Shown here piece by piece: positions 1 to 7,034 of a stretch of 7,667 nt of DNA. The notes beneath the pieces are model-generated. The model was not told the origin of the DNA and searched no databases. It saw nothing but the letters and a program-made list of their open reading frames with translations. The DNA is taken from contig JASLRF010000608.1 of the NCBI GenBank assembly GCA_030744095.1, forward strand, positions 1 to 7,667, in the 5' to 3' direction. How positions within the stretch are numbered: the stretch's first letter is position 1; every line of letters begins with the position of its first letter. The stretch comes from Pirellulaceae bacterium. Its GTDB lineage: Bacteria; Planctomycetota; Planctomycetia; Pirellulales; Pirellulaceae. A program made the position numbers and the translations under genes.

Positions 1-1
1 A

Positions 2-475
2 ATCCGCGCCGATGCCACCTGGAATGTGCCGGAACCGGAACTGACGCTGGTGATGAACTCGAAATTGAAACTGGTCGGCTTCACGATCGGCAATGACATG
101 AGTTCGCGCGACATCGAGGGCGACAATCCACTCTATTTGCCGCAAGCCAAAGTCTATGATCAATGCGCCGGCGTCGGTCCCTGGATCACCTTGGCCAGTG
201 CGATGCCGCCTCGCGAGGAAATCGGTATCTATTTGACCATTCGGCGCACCGGCAAGCCCGTGTTTGAAGGCCAGACGGGGGTCGATCAGATGGCGCGGTC
301 GTTCGAAGACCTGATCGGCTGGCTGGGGCGCGATAATTCGTTCCCGGCAGGAGCGATGCTCATGACGGGGACCGGTGTCGTCCCAGACAACGACTTCACC
401 TTGCAGGCTGGTGACGTGGTCGATATTCGGATCGATGGGATCGGCACATTGTCCAATCCAATTGTCCAAGGATGA
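2..475 (+). CDS. FAH-family 2-keto-3-deoxypentonate dehydratase, C-terminal part (5' truncated by window edge)
   Basis: The reading frame is open from the left edge to a TGA at 473-475, giving 157 residues of the C-terminal catalytic domain of the fumarylacetoacetate hydrolase family. The GTG at 26 lies inside the domain and is not the true start. Visible motifs are PEPEL (Glu codons at 32-34 and 38-40), GFTIGNDMSSRDIEG with Asp at 95-97, and NPLYLPQAK with Lys at 149-151. The E-x-E, the Asp 19 residues later and the Lys 18 after that match, from memory, the metal ligands and catalytic lysine of archaeal 2-keto-3-deoxy-D-arabinonate dehydratase. That enzyme removes water from the keto-deoxy acid to give 2,5-dioxopentanoate in the cytoplasm. 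The next gene is a likely dioxopentanoate dehydrogenase 36 nt downstream, which supports this role. The exact pentose (arabinose, xylose or another) cannot be told, and another FAH activity on a related acid remains possible. Confidence 0.85.
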   Translation: MRADATWNVPEPELTLVMNSKLKLVGFTIGNDMSSRDIEGDNPLYLPQAKVYDQCAGVGPWITLASAMPPREEIGIYLTIRRTGKPVFEGQTGVDQMARSFEDLIGWLGRDNSFPAGAMLMTGTGVVPDNDFTLQAGDVVDIRIDGIGTLSNPIVQG

Positions 476-511
476 CCGCCCATTCCAGAATAACTCTTAA
501 CGAGGAAATCT

Positions 512-2095
512 ATGTCGATTCAGCAAGTACTCATCGCAGGTCAGTGGCGTGATGCCGACAGGACCGGCACGTTTTACGCGGACAATCCTGCGACGAAGGA
601 GGCACTGCCTGGCGAATTCCCGGTCAGCGCTTGGTCCGATTGCGAGGCGGCTTTGCAGGCTGCTTCGGAAGCCGCCACCGGGCTTCGTACGATGACAGGC
701 GAGCAGGTCGCCTCATTCCTTGATGACTTCGCAAATCGTATCGAACAGCACGCCGGCGAACTGGTCGAAATGGCCCATGCGGAAACCGCGCTCCCCAAAG
801 CACCGCGATTGGCGGATGTCGAACTGCCACGGACCACAAACCAACTGCGATTGGGTGCCGCCGCCGCGCGGAACGGTTCGTGGGCCCAGGCAACGATTGA
901 CACGACAGCCGGGATCCGCAGTTGTTACGGTCCCATCGGGCCGATCTGCGTCTTTGGCCCCAACAATTTCCCGTTTGCCTTTGGTAGCGTTTCGGGAGGC
1001 GACTTCGCCGCTGCAATCGCTGCCGGTAACCCCGTCATCGCAAAAGCAAATTCGTCGCATCCTGGGACCACACGGATCTTCGCTGAAGCGGCACACGAAG
1101 CCAGCTTGGCCACGAATATGCCGGCAGCCATCGTGCAGCTTCTGTATCGGACCAGCCACGTCGATGGCGAGCGGTTGGTGGCAGATCCGCGAACCGGTGC
1201 GACGGGATACACCGGCAGTCGGAACGCGGGCCTGAAGCTGAAGCAAGCCGCCGATGCGGTCGGCAAACCAATCTATCTCGAACTTTCCAGCACGAATCCG
1301 GTCGTCATTTTGCCCGGTGCCTTAGAAGAACGTCTCGAAGCGATCGCCGACGACTTTTCCAGCAGTTGCCTGATGGGGGCTGGACAGTTCTGCACTAACC
1401 CCGGAATCGTTGTGCTGATCGCGGGAGAGAGAACGGAACGGTTCATTACCGAGGTTGCCCAACGATTTGAGAAAGCGGCAGTTGGCACGTTGTTGTCCAA
1501 GTCCGTGGAAATGAACCTACAAAGTAACTTGTCTGCCCTGCGCACCGCCGGTGCGGAACTGGTCGTTGGGGACAGCGCCGGACAAGGCGCAGGTTATTGT
1601 CGAGCGAACACGTTGCTGCGGACCAGCGGCGCGACGTTCTTGGCCAGCGCCGAAGCGCTGCAGACCGAAGCCTTTGGCAATGCATCGCTGTTTGTCGTCG
1701 CTGCCGGCATCGACGAGGTCGCACAGTTGCTAGGTCAGATGGAAGGAAATCTCACAGGCTGCGTCTATTCGCATACGGGCGGACAGGATGACGCTGATTA
1801 CGAACTTGTGGCAGGGCCGCTCCGCCAGCGCGTAGGCCGGTTGCTCAACGACAAAATGCCAACAGGTGTCGCCGTCAGTTCCGCCATGAATCATGGTGGG
1901 CCGTATCCATGCACCGGTCATCCCGGTTTTACGGCGGTCGGGATGCCGGCATCGCTGGTCCGATTCGCCATGTTGCAGTCTTATGACAACGTCCGTGCAG
2001 CGCGGTTGCCACAGTTGTTACAAGATAAAAACTCGACCGACGCCACGTGGCGCTTGGTGGATGGCCAGTGGACCACGGGCGACGTCGACAACTAA
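512..2095 (+). CDS. 2,5-dioxovalerate (alpha-ketoglutaric semialdehyde) dehydrogenase, ALDH superfamily
   Basis: This 527-residue aldehyde dehydrogenase is predicted to oxidise 2,5-dioxopentanoate to 2-oxoglutarate with NAD(P)+ in the cytoplasm. The ATG at 512 follows a GAGG at 502-505 with a 6-nt spacer. The superfamily elements appear in order: VFGPNNFPFAF with the oxyanion Asn at 152, the cofactor-contacting Lys178 in VIAKAN, TGYTGS at 230-235, the general base Glu257 in YLELSS, and the catalytic Cys294 in GQFCTNPG. The FGxxNFPxAF, SGGDFAAAIAAGNPV and GQFCTNPG blocks and the C-terminal WRLVDG resemble the alpha-ketoglutaric semialdehyde dehydrogenase branch more than betaine or succinate semialdehyde dehydrogenases. 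Length is normal for that branch. One oddity is EAFGN at 386-390, where most ALDHs have E-x-FGP. It follows the FAH dehydratase, so the two probably catalyse consecutive steps, and its stop overlaps the next start. Substrate is inferred from family resemblance and context. Confidence 0.88.
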   Translation: MSIQQVLIAGQWRDADRTGTFYADNPATKEALPGEFPVSAWSDCEAALQAASEAATGLRTMTGEQVASFLDDFANRIEQHAGELVEMAHAETALPKAPRLADVELPRTTNQLRLGAAAARNGSWAQATIDTTAGIRSCYGPIGPICVFGPNNFPFAFGSVSGGDFAAAIAAGNPVIAKANSSHPGTTRIFAEAAHEASLATNMPAAIVQLLYRTSHVDGERLVADPRTGATGYTGSRNAGLKLKQAADAVGKPIYLELSSTNPVVILPGALEERLEAIADDFSSSCLMGAGQFCTNPGIVVLIAGERTERFITEVAQRFEKAAVGTLLSKSVEMNLQSNLSALRTAGAELVVGDSAGQGAGYCRANTLLRTSGATFLASAEALQTEAFGNASLFVVAAGIDEVAQLLGQMEGNLTGCVYSHTGGQDDADYELVAGPLRQRVGRLLNDKMPTGVAVSSAMNHGGPYPCTGHPGFTAVGMPASLVRFAMLQSYDNVRAARLPQLLQDKNSTDATWRLVDGQWTTGDVDN

Positions 2096-2973
2096 TGGCT
2101 GAGACGACGAAGCACCCTGCGAAACTTGGCCGTTTGGCCCGTTGCTGGCGCGGAATGTCCTCCGCACTGCGCATCTACTTAGTGCCACTGGGGAGCTGGT
2201 GGTGTCGTTCAGTCGACCATCTGGCGAGCAACGATCGGCGAGCAGCAGGACTCGTCATCGTATTGCCCGGTATCGAAGGACGCAGCACACTGAATCTGGA
2301 TATCGCACGGGGACTCGTTGACGGCGGCGTACCCTGCTCCGTCGAACTGCACGACTGGACCACGGGGCGATTGTTCTATTCGTTGTATCATCTCCGTAGC
2401 ACAACGTGGCAGGCGCGTCAGGCCGTGCGATTGGCCAAACGGATCACGGACTATCAAAGCGAATTCCCCGGTCGCCCCGTCGTTCTGGTGGGCCATTCAG
2501 GCGGGGCAGCGATGAGCCTGCTGACGCTACCGCTGCTTGAAGACCGCAAGATCACTGGTGCCGTAATGTTGGCAGCGGCCGTTTCGCCGAGATACGACGC
2601 GACCGCGGCACGGCAGTACGTGGAACGCGGCATCTGGTCGTTTCATTCGCCCCTGGACTGGTTGCAGCTGGGGCTCGGCACCCTGACCGCGGGCACCTTT
2701 GATGGCAAGCACACCTTCTCTGCCGGGATGGTGGGCTTTCGCGATGCAGGGCCGCGAGATACAGGGCTGCGAGATACAGGGTCGCGAGATTCGGGGTCAG
2801 GCGACGCGAGGCCAGCGACGGACGACATCGCGCCGTTCCACCAAATCCGGTATCGCTTTACCATGCTCAGGAGCTGGAATTTCGGCGGTCACCATGGCTG
2901 GGCAAATCGACTCTTCGCAGCCGAATGGCTGGCCCCGATCGTATTGGAAGCGTGCGAGGCAGCGCGCCCGTAG
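2095..2973 (+). CDS. alpha/beta hydrolase of unknown substrate, translationally coupled
   Basis: This is a 292-residue predicted serine hydrolase. The ATG at 2095 overlaps the preceding TAA (TAATG), so translation is probably coupled to the aldehyde dehydrogenase. An upstream in-frame GTG at 2047 would sit inside that gene and is less likely. The fold is visible as a beta-strand with an oxyanion-type loop (VIVLPGIEGRS, about 53-63), the nucleophile elbow VLVGHSGGAA with Ser135, a possible acid Asp188 in HSPLDW, and a C-terminal His266 or His267 in FGGHHGW. No convincing signal peptide is seen; the N-terminus is basic with a short apolar stretch (about 23-36). Residues 216-235 are four RDxGx repeats lying between the core and the His-bearing segment. 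Position in the operon hints at a link to sugar-acid catabolism, but no sequence feature identifies it as a lactonase, and a lipase or esterase role is equally possible. The exact function is unknown. Confidence 0.8.
   Translation: MAETTKHPAKLGRLARCWRGMSSALRIYLVPLGSWWCRSVDHLASNDRRAAGLVIVLPGIEGRSTLNLDIARGLVDGGVPCSVELHDWTTGRLFYSLYHLRSTTWQARQAVRLAKRITDYQSEFPGRPVVLVGHSGGAAMSLLTLPLLEDRKITGAVMLAAAVSPRYDATAARQYVERGIWSFHSPLDWLQLGLGTLTAGTFDGKHTFSAGMVGFRDAGPRDTGLRDTGSRDSGSGDARPATDDIAPFHQIRYRFTMLRSWNFGGHHGWANRLFAAEWLAPIVLEACEAARP
2740..2799 (+). repeat. in-frame 15-bp tandem repeat, four copies
   Basis: Four consecutive 15-bp units start at 2740, 2755, 2770 and 2785, each reading CGAGATACAGGGxxG or a close variant. 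They encode RDAGP, RDTGL, RDTGS and RDSGS. The two middle units are nearly identical, and the first and last carry a few substitutions. A degenerate fifth unit (GDARP) follows at 2800-2814. The period is a multiple of three, so copy-number changes keep the hydrolase frame. The repeat most likely forms a flexible, charged surface loop before the catalytic His segment. Confidence 0.85.
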
Positions 2974-2975
2974 TG

Positions 2976-2992
2976 ACATGCGACACGCATGT
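2976..2992 (+). terminator. perfect 7-bp stem-loop after the hydrolase stop
   Basis: ACATGCG at 2976-2982 and CGCATGT at 2986-2992 form a perfect 7-bp stem with a 3-nt ACA loop, two bases after the TAG. Two G-T wobble pairs could extend it to nine. There is no run of T after it, so it is not a standard intrinsic terminator. It could stabilise the 3' end of the upstream mRNA, slow the polymerase, or be a protein-binding palindrome. Confidence 0.4.
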
Positions 2993-3082
2993 TGACTGAA
3001 TCCACCGATTCCCGATTCCACAGAGACGATGCTCCTTTTGCAGAACAACGCAGATTTAGTTAACATCCTCAGGTGGATGACC

Positions 3083-3087
3083 AGGAG
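3083..3087 (+). promoter_or_regulatory. Shine-Dalgarno sequence deciding the DUF1501 start
   Basis: AGGAG at 3083-3087 lies 6 nt before the GTG at 3094. Neither the upstream in-frame GTG at 3073 nor the downstream ATG at 3127 has a comparable sequence at a proper distance. This favours the GTG at 3094 as the start of the DUF1501 gene. Confidence 0.6.
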
Positions 3088-3093
3088 CGAAAC

Positions 3094-4548
3094 GTGACAC
3101 ATCAGCCCCAGGCCTGTCGTGCTGCCATGAATCGCCGAGCTTTCTTGGTCGCGTCGGGAGTTGGCTACGCAGGCCTGCAGTTCGGTGGGCTGGGTCTGGC
3201 AGCACCCGCCGCCGAGTCTGGTGAAGCGGCGCGGACCGTCACTGGGCCAGGGCGAGCAAAATCAACGATTCTCTTCTTTCTTTGTGGCGGTGCTTCGCAT
3301 CTCGATACTTGGGACATGAAACCCGCTGCACCGCGAGAGTATCGTGGTCCGTTCCAGCCGATTGCAACTTCCGCGCCGGGCATTCAGCTGAGCGAACACT
3401 TGCCGATGTTGGCCAGGCAGGCGCACCATCTGGCGTTGGTCAATTCGGTTGCCGGCACCGTCAATACCAATGATCACCACGCCGGCTATTACCACAATCT
3501 GACGGGGCATGTTCCAGACGTCACGTTTCGCGTCTTGGGAAACAACCGTACACCGTTTCCCAGCGATTGGCCGTACATGGGCTCGGTCATTGCTAGCAAA
3601 CGGCCGCGCCATCCGCATTTACCGAACCTGATCACACTTCCGCACATGCCCAGCCGCGCGCCGTACACGCGTCCCGGTCAGTTCGCGGCACGGCTGGGAC
3701 TCGAACATGATCCGTTTTTCGTGCAAGGCAGTTTCGAGAAGCCGCTGGAATTCCAGGCGCCGGCGTTAGAACTCTACGGTGATGTCCTTGCAGACCGGCT
3801 CGCTTCGCGCCACGAATTGCTGCGGACCGTCAATGGGGCGCGGCGCGAATTTGATCGTTTTGCCAGGGTGCAAAGGTGGACGCGTCAACAGGATCGTGCA
3901 ATATCGCTGTTGATGTCGGCTCGCACAACGCAAGCATTTGACCTGATGCAGGAACCACAGCAGGTTCGCCGACGGTACGGCGAGACCGTCAACGGGATGA
4001 GCCTGTTGTTGGCGCGGCGTCTGGTCGAGGCGGAGGTTCCATTCATCACCGTGTTCTGGTTGGGCCATGGTATCGGATCCGCGTTGGCCAAGAAGTGCAA
4101 GAGCGCGGGCAGCTGGGACACACACGGCAACAATTTTGGTTGCCTGAAGGACTCCTTGCTTCCAGAATTCGATCGCTGCTATTCGGCGCTGATCGAAGAT
4201 CTGCACAGGCGCGGTATGCTTGACGAGACCCTCTTATTGGTCACTAGTGAAATGGGACGGACGCCAAAGATCGGCGATCCGCGCAGTGGCGGGACGTCAG
4301 GCCAGGGACGCGACCACTGGACGCATTGTCTCACCGACGTGTTGGCGGGCGGCGGTATTCGAGGTGGTCAGACCTATGGCAGAAGTGACCGGCTGGGTGA
4401 ATATCCAGCGGATTTGCGCGTTACGCCCGCCGATGTCACGCGAACCGTCTACGACGCGATGGGAATAAACGATCTGACTGCGAAGGACAAAGACGGTCGC
4501 ACCTACAATCTGCTGGATGACGGCAAGCCGATCGTGGAGCTGTTCTAG
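3094..4548 (+). CDS. DUF1501 family protein with Tat signal
   Basis: With the GTG start at 3094 the protein has 484 residues. The N-terminus carries a twin-arginine signal (NRRAFLVASG, Arg14-Arg15), followed by an apolar stretch ending near AAPAAESG, so a folded protein is probably exported by Tat. The body is typical DUF1501, related to the sulfatase/alkaline-phosphatase fold: GGASHLDTWDMKP (65-77), NDHHAGYYHNLTG (127-139), WDTHGNNF (341-348), SEMGRTPKI (385-393), GRDHW (405-409) and a C-terminal DVTRTVYDAMGI segment. His and Asp residues in these blocks are candidate metal ligands. The family is greatly expanded in planctomycetes and its biochemical role is not settled. It is often paired with a large DUF1549/DUF1553 (cytochrome-type) gene, but neither neighbour here is one. 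ATG at 3127 is an alternative start that would leave a shorter n-region but keep the Tat motif. Confidence 0.92.
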   Translation: MTHQPQACRAAMNRRAFLVASGVGYAGLQFGGLGLAAPAAESGEAARTVTGPGRAKSTILFFLCGGASHLDTWDMKPAAPREYRGPFQPIATSAPGIQLSEHLPMLARQAHHLALVNSVAGTVNTNDHHAGYYHNLTGHVPDVTFRVLGNNRTPFPSDWPYMGSVIASKRPRHPHLPNLITLPHMPSRAPYTRPGQFAARLGLEHDPFFVQGSFEKPLEFQAPALELYGDVLADRLASRHELLRTVNGARREFDRFARVQRWTRQQDRAISLLMSARTTQAFDLMQEPQQVRRRYGETVNGMSLLLARRLVEAEVPFITVFWLGHGIGSALAKKCKSAGSWDTHGNNFGCLKDSLLPEFDRCYSALIEDLHRRGMLDETLLLVTSEMGRTPKIGDPRSGGTSGQGRDHWTHCLTDVLAGGGIRGGQTYGRSDRLGEYPADLRVTPADVTRTVYDAMGINDLTAKDKDGRTYNLLDDGKPIVELF

Positions 4549-4572
4549 AGCACATCTGGTGGTGTGGATGTC

Positions 4573-4586
4573 TCGCTTGCTAGCGA
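4573..4586 (+). terminator. possible weak intrinsic terminator after the DUF1501 gene
   Basis: TCGCT at 4573-4577 and AGCGA at 4582-4586 form a 5-bp stem with a TGCT loop, followed directly by ATTTTCTC. It begins 25 nt after the DUF1501 stop codon. The stem is short and the T-run is only four bases, so any termination here would be inefficient. Confidence 0.3.
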
Positions 4587-4700
4587 ATTTTCTCACCTGA
4601 CGCAGACTCGGATAGCGTTGCTCGCATAACTGCGTCATAATACTGACAAGTTTAGACTCTGATCATGTGAATCTGTCTCATTCGATTTGGAGCTGTTTCG

Positions 4701-6377
4701 ATGAACTGCAAAATGTTCTTCCGGCTTTCCACTTTACTGATCTGCCTATGGTCGGTTTCCGCGATCTGGCTCCCCATGTCATGGGACGCTGCTGCGTGCG
4801 CGCAACAAGCAGAGGACGGCAACGCTGGGCAAGACGATCTTGACAAGGCCACCGAGCTACAGCTTTCGATCGAGCAGCTTGAGGATGTCGAAAAGGTCAT
4901 CCGACTCTGCGAATCAGCGCTGAAAAAAGGGCTCGATAAAGACAACACCGAGTTTGCCAAACAGCTGCTGGTGAATTCGCTCTGGCGACATGCGTCGCAA
5001 CTCTCGGCGGCAATCTTTGAGGCCCCACGCCCCCACCCGCGCTGGCAGCTCATTCGGAAAATCGTGCTGGGAGACGTCGACAAGATTAACAAACACGACG
5101 AAAAATTCGTGGACGCCTATATGTTGGGTGCCAAATTGCAAGGCCTTCCTGGCGGCAATCGCGACGATGCGGTCAAGCGTGTCGACCGGGCGATCAAGTT
5201 GTACGGCGACGACGCGAAGAAGCACTCGGTCGCGCTGGTGCTGCGAGCTAGTTTGCTGAGCAAGCAGGAAGATCAATTGGCCGATCTGGCCAAGGCCATT
5301 GAACTCGATCCGGGGAACGCCGAAGCCTGGCAAACCCGAGCAGCATTGCGAATCGTCCACGGCGATTGGGACAAGGCGGTCGGTGACTTTGAGCAGCTGA
5401 TCAAGAATGATCCCGAGAATGTCGCTGCACGGCAGGCACTTGCAGAAACCTATCTTAACTTGAAGAAGTACGACCTGGCACACGAGCAGATTAAGAAAGC
5501 GATTGAGCTGGCTCCCGAGGCCTCTGTCAACTACACGTTGCGTGCACGGATCCACGAGTCAGAGGGAAGAATTGACGAAGCCCTGGCGGCCTTAGGCGAG
5601 GCGCTCAAGATCAATCCGACGGATCTCGTCGCGTTGATTTCACGTGCCGCGATGCACCTGCAAAACAATGATCTGAAGTCGGCTCGCGGGGACGTGGATC
5701 GGGCCTTGCAGGTGAATCCTGAACTAGGCCGTGCGATTCTGATGCGTTCGATGATTTCTGCGGAGGAAGGACGCACCGATGATGCCATCTCCGACCTCCA
5801 GAGATTGCTGAGAAATGATCCGAACAACGCCAACCTGTTGGTGCAGATGGCCTCGTACTATATGGTCGACAGCCGGCCCCGTAAGGCGATTAGTATTCTG
5901 GATCGGCTGATCGAAAAAGACAAAGGCATCTGGCAGGCGTTCCGAACACGCGCTGATGCGCTGTTGAGTGTGGGGAAGCACGCCGAAGCCGTTCGGGACT
6001 ATGAGGAGGCCTTGAAATTACGACCCGACAGCACGAATATCTTGAACAACTTGTCGTGGGTGCTGGCCACTTCGCCGGATGACAAAGTCAGAGACGGCAA
6101 GCGATCGATCGAATTGGCCACGAAGGCCTGCGAACTGACGGACTACAATATGCCGCACATTCTCAGTACGCTGGGCGCAGGCTATGCCGAAACGGGTGAT
6201 TTTGAGACCGCTATCAAATGGTCCAACAAGGCGGTCAAACTGGGGCGCGAGCAAGAGAATCCTCAGATCGAGCAGTTGGAAGCGGAAGTCGAAAGCTACA
6301 AAGAAGGGAAACCGGTTCGTGAAATTCAGAACGTGGAAGAGAAACCTGCTCGACCACGTCGAGTGATCGAAACGTAG
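4701..6377 (+). CDS. exported tetratricopeptide-repeat protein
   Basis: This is a 558-residue protein with an ATG at 4701 preceded by GGAG (4689-4692, 8-nt spacer). Residues 1-36 look like a signal peptide: a basic start (K4, R8), an apolar core STLLICLWSVSAIWLP, and a likely cleavage after ACA before QQAEDG. Residues about 172-518 are TPR units. From 206 to 443 there are seven 34-residue units in unbroken register, with the usual A-x-x-x-Y/F, AI-x-D/E and NP/DP-x-N positions (for example KAIELDPGNAEAW and YEEALKLRPDS). The 444-484 part, with NNLSWVLATSPDDK and ELATKACELT, is a segment I associate with planctomycete TPR proteins. The N-terminal 45-170 is helical but not clearly TPR, and the Lys/Arg/Glu-rich tail (540-558) is probably disordered. 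The likely role is a protein-protein scaffold in the periplasm or cell envelope. The partner is unknown. It stands alone between gaps of 152 and 63 nt. Confidence 0.88.
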   Translation: MNCKMFFRLSTLLICLWSVSAIWLPMSWDAAACAQQAEDGNAGQDDLDKATELQLSIEQLEDVEKVIRLCESALKKGLDKDNTEFAKQLLVNSLWRHASQLSAAIFEAPRPHPRWQLIRKIVLGDVDKINKHDEKFVDAYMLGAKLQGLPGGNRDDAVKRVDRAIKLYGDDAKKHSVALVLRASLLSKQEDQLADLAKAIELDPGNAEAWQTRAALRIVHGDWDKAVGDFEQLIKNDPENVAARQALAETYLNLKKYDLAHEQIKKAIELAPEASVNYTLRARIHESEGRIDEALAALGEALKINPTDLVALISRAAMHLQNNDLKSARGDVDRALQVNPELGRAILMRSMISAEEGRTDDAISDLQRLLRNDPNNANLLVQMASYYMVDSRPRKAISILDRLIEKDKGIWQAFRTRADALLSVGKHAEAVRDYEEALKLRPDSTNILNNLSWVLATSPDDKVRDGKRSIELATKACELTDYNMPHILSTLGAGYAETGDFETAIKWSNKAVKLGREQENPQIEQLEAEVESYKEGKPVREIQNVEEKPARPRRVIET

Positions 6378-6440
6378 ACTCTTCCCCGCTCTTGTTTTTC
6401 CCAGCTTTGCCGCCAGCTGAACCCGCACCGTGACGTCGCT

Positions 6441-7010
6441 ATGGACCGCCAATCTGCTTTCGAGTTAGTGTGTGAGTACACCGAGAGCGAGAGTCTCCGC
6501 CGGCATATGTTGGGTGTGGAAGCAGGTATGCGGGCCTATGCTCGGAAATGGGGCGAAGACGAGAACAGATGGTCTATCGTCGGACTGCTGCATGATTTCG
6601 ACTACCAACGCTGGCCCAATCCACCCGACCATCCACTGCAAGGAGCGGCCATTCTTGCCGAACGCGGTTATCCTGACGAGGTGATCTACGCAATTAAATC
6701 GCACGCCGACTACCTGGAAGATTGTCCCCGCGTGTCACGGCTGGACAAGACACTCTATGCGTGCGACGAGTTGGCCGGTTTCATTTCGGCATGTTCGCGC
6801 GTGCGTCCCGAGGGCATTCACGGCATGAAGGCGAAAAGTGTCCGCAAGAAGATGAAGCAGAAGAGTTTTGCCGCTGCCATCAATCGAGACGACATAATTC
6901 GAGGCGCGGAGGACCTGGGTGTCGATTTGAACGAACACATCCAATTCGTCATTGATGCGATGACTGAGATTGCTGAGGAACTTGGATTGACACCCACCGA
7001 CGGTGCGTAG
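6441..7010 (+). CDS. HD-domain phosphohydrolase
   Basis: This is a 189-residue cytoplasmic protein with no signal peptide. It has the HD-superfamily metal pattern: His22 in LRRHM, His51-Asp52 in GLLHDFD, further histidines at 64 and 88 (DHPLQG, SHAD), and Asp109 in ACDELAG. Such proteins bind one or two divalent metals and hydrolyse phosphoester bonds, often in nucleotides, but the substrate here cannot be read from the sequence. It lacks any fused GGDEF, TRAP or RelA-type domain and is short, consistent with the stand-alone HD hydrolase family. The ATG at 6441 has no recognisable Shine-Dalgarno sequence. The next Met residues (23 and 30) would remove His22, so 6441 is preferred. A PQQ-like gene starts 24 nt after its stop and may be co-transcribed. 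Confidence 0.85.
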   Translation: MDRQSAFELVCEYTESESLRRHMLGVEAGMRAYARKWGEDENRWSIVGLLHDFDYQRWPNPPDHPLQGAAILAERGYPDEVIYAIKSHADYLEDCPRVSRLDKTLYACDELAGFISACSRVRPEGIHGMKAKSVRKKMKQKSFAAAINRDDIIRGAEDLGVDLNEHIQFVIDAMTEIAEELGLTPTDGA

Positions 7011-7034
7011 ACGTCAGTCTTTGAGGTGGCCTTT

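Noticed and set aside
2047..2094. N-terminal extension of the alpha/beta hydrolase from a GTG at 2047
   Set aside because: It would overlap the dehydrogenase by 49 nt and adds a low-quality sequence. The ATG at 2095 in a TAATG overlap is a normal coupled start.
2740..2814. CRISPR-like array
   Set aside because: The units are contiguous 15-mers without spacers and are in frame within a coding sequence, so this is a coding minisatellite.
3038..3066. Possible sigma-70-like promoter (TTGCAG, 17 nt, TAACAT) before the DUF1501 gene
   Set aside because: Only 3 of 6 and 4 of 6 consensus matches, which is expected by chance. Planctomycete promoter rules are also uncertain.
3077..3097. Six-codon leader frame (ATG 3077 to TGA 3097) overlapping the DUF1501 GTG start
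   Set aside because: It has no properly spaced ribosome site of its own and no repeated or amino-acid-specific codons that would suggest attenuation. Probably chance.
4618..4671. Promoter-like boxes before the TPR gene (TTGCTC, CATAAT, CTGACA)
   Set aside because: CATAAT and CTGACA are individually good, but no pair has acceptable spacing and both boxes matching. A promoter is likely somewhere in this 152-nt gap, but I cannot place it.
4914..5555. 213-codon open frame on the minus strand
   Set aside because: It is wholly inside the TPR gene, its translation lacks any recognisable domain, and the + strand frame has signal peptide, ribosome site and repeats.
6402..6419. Inverted repeat CAGCT/AGCTG with an 8-nt loop between the TPR and HD genes
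   Set aside because: A 5-bp stem with a large loop and no following T-run. The T-run lies before it, so it is not a terminator on the + strand.
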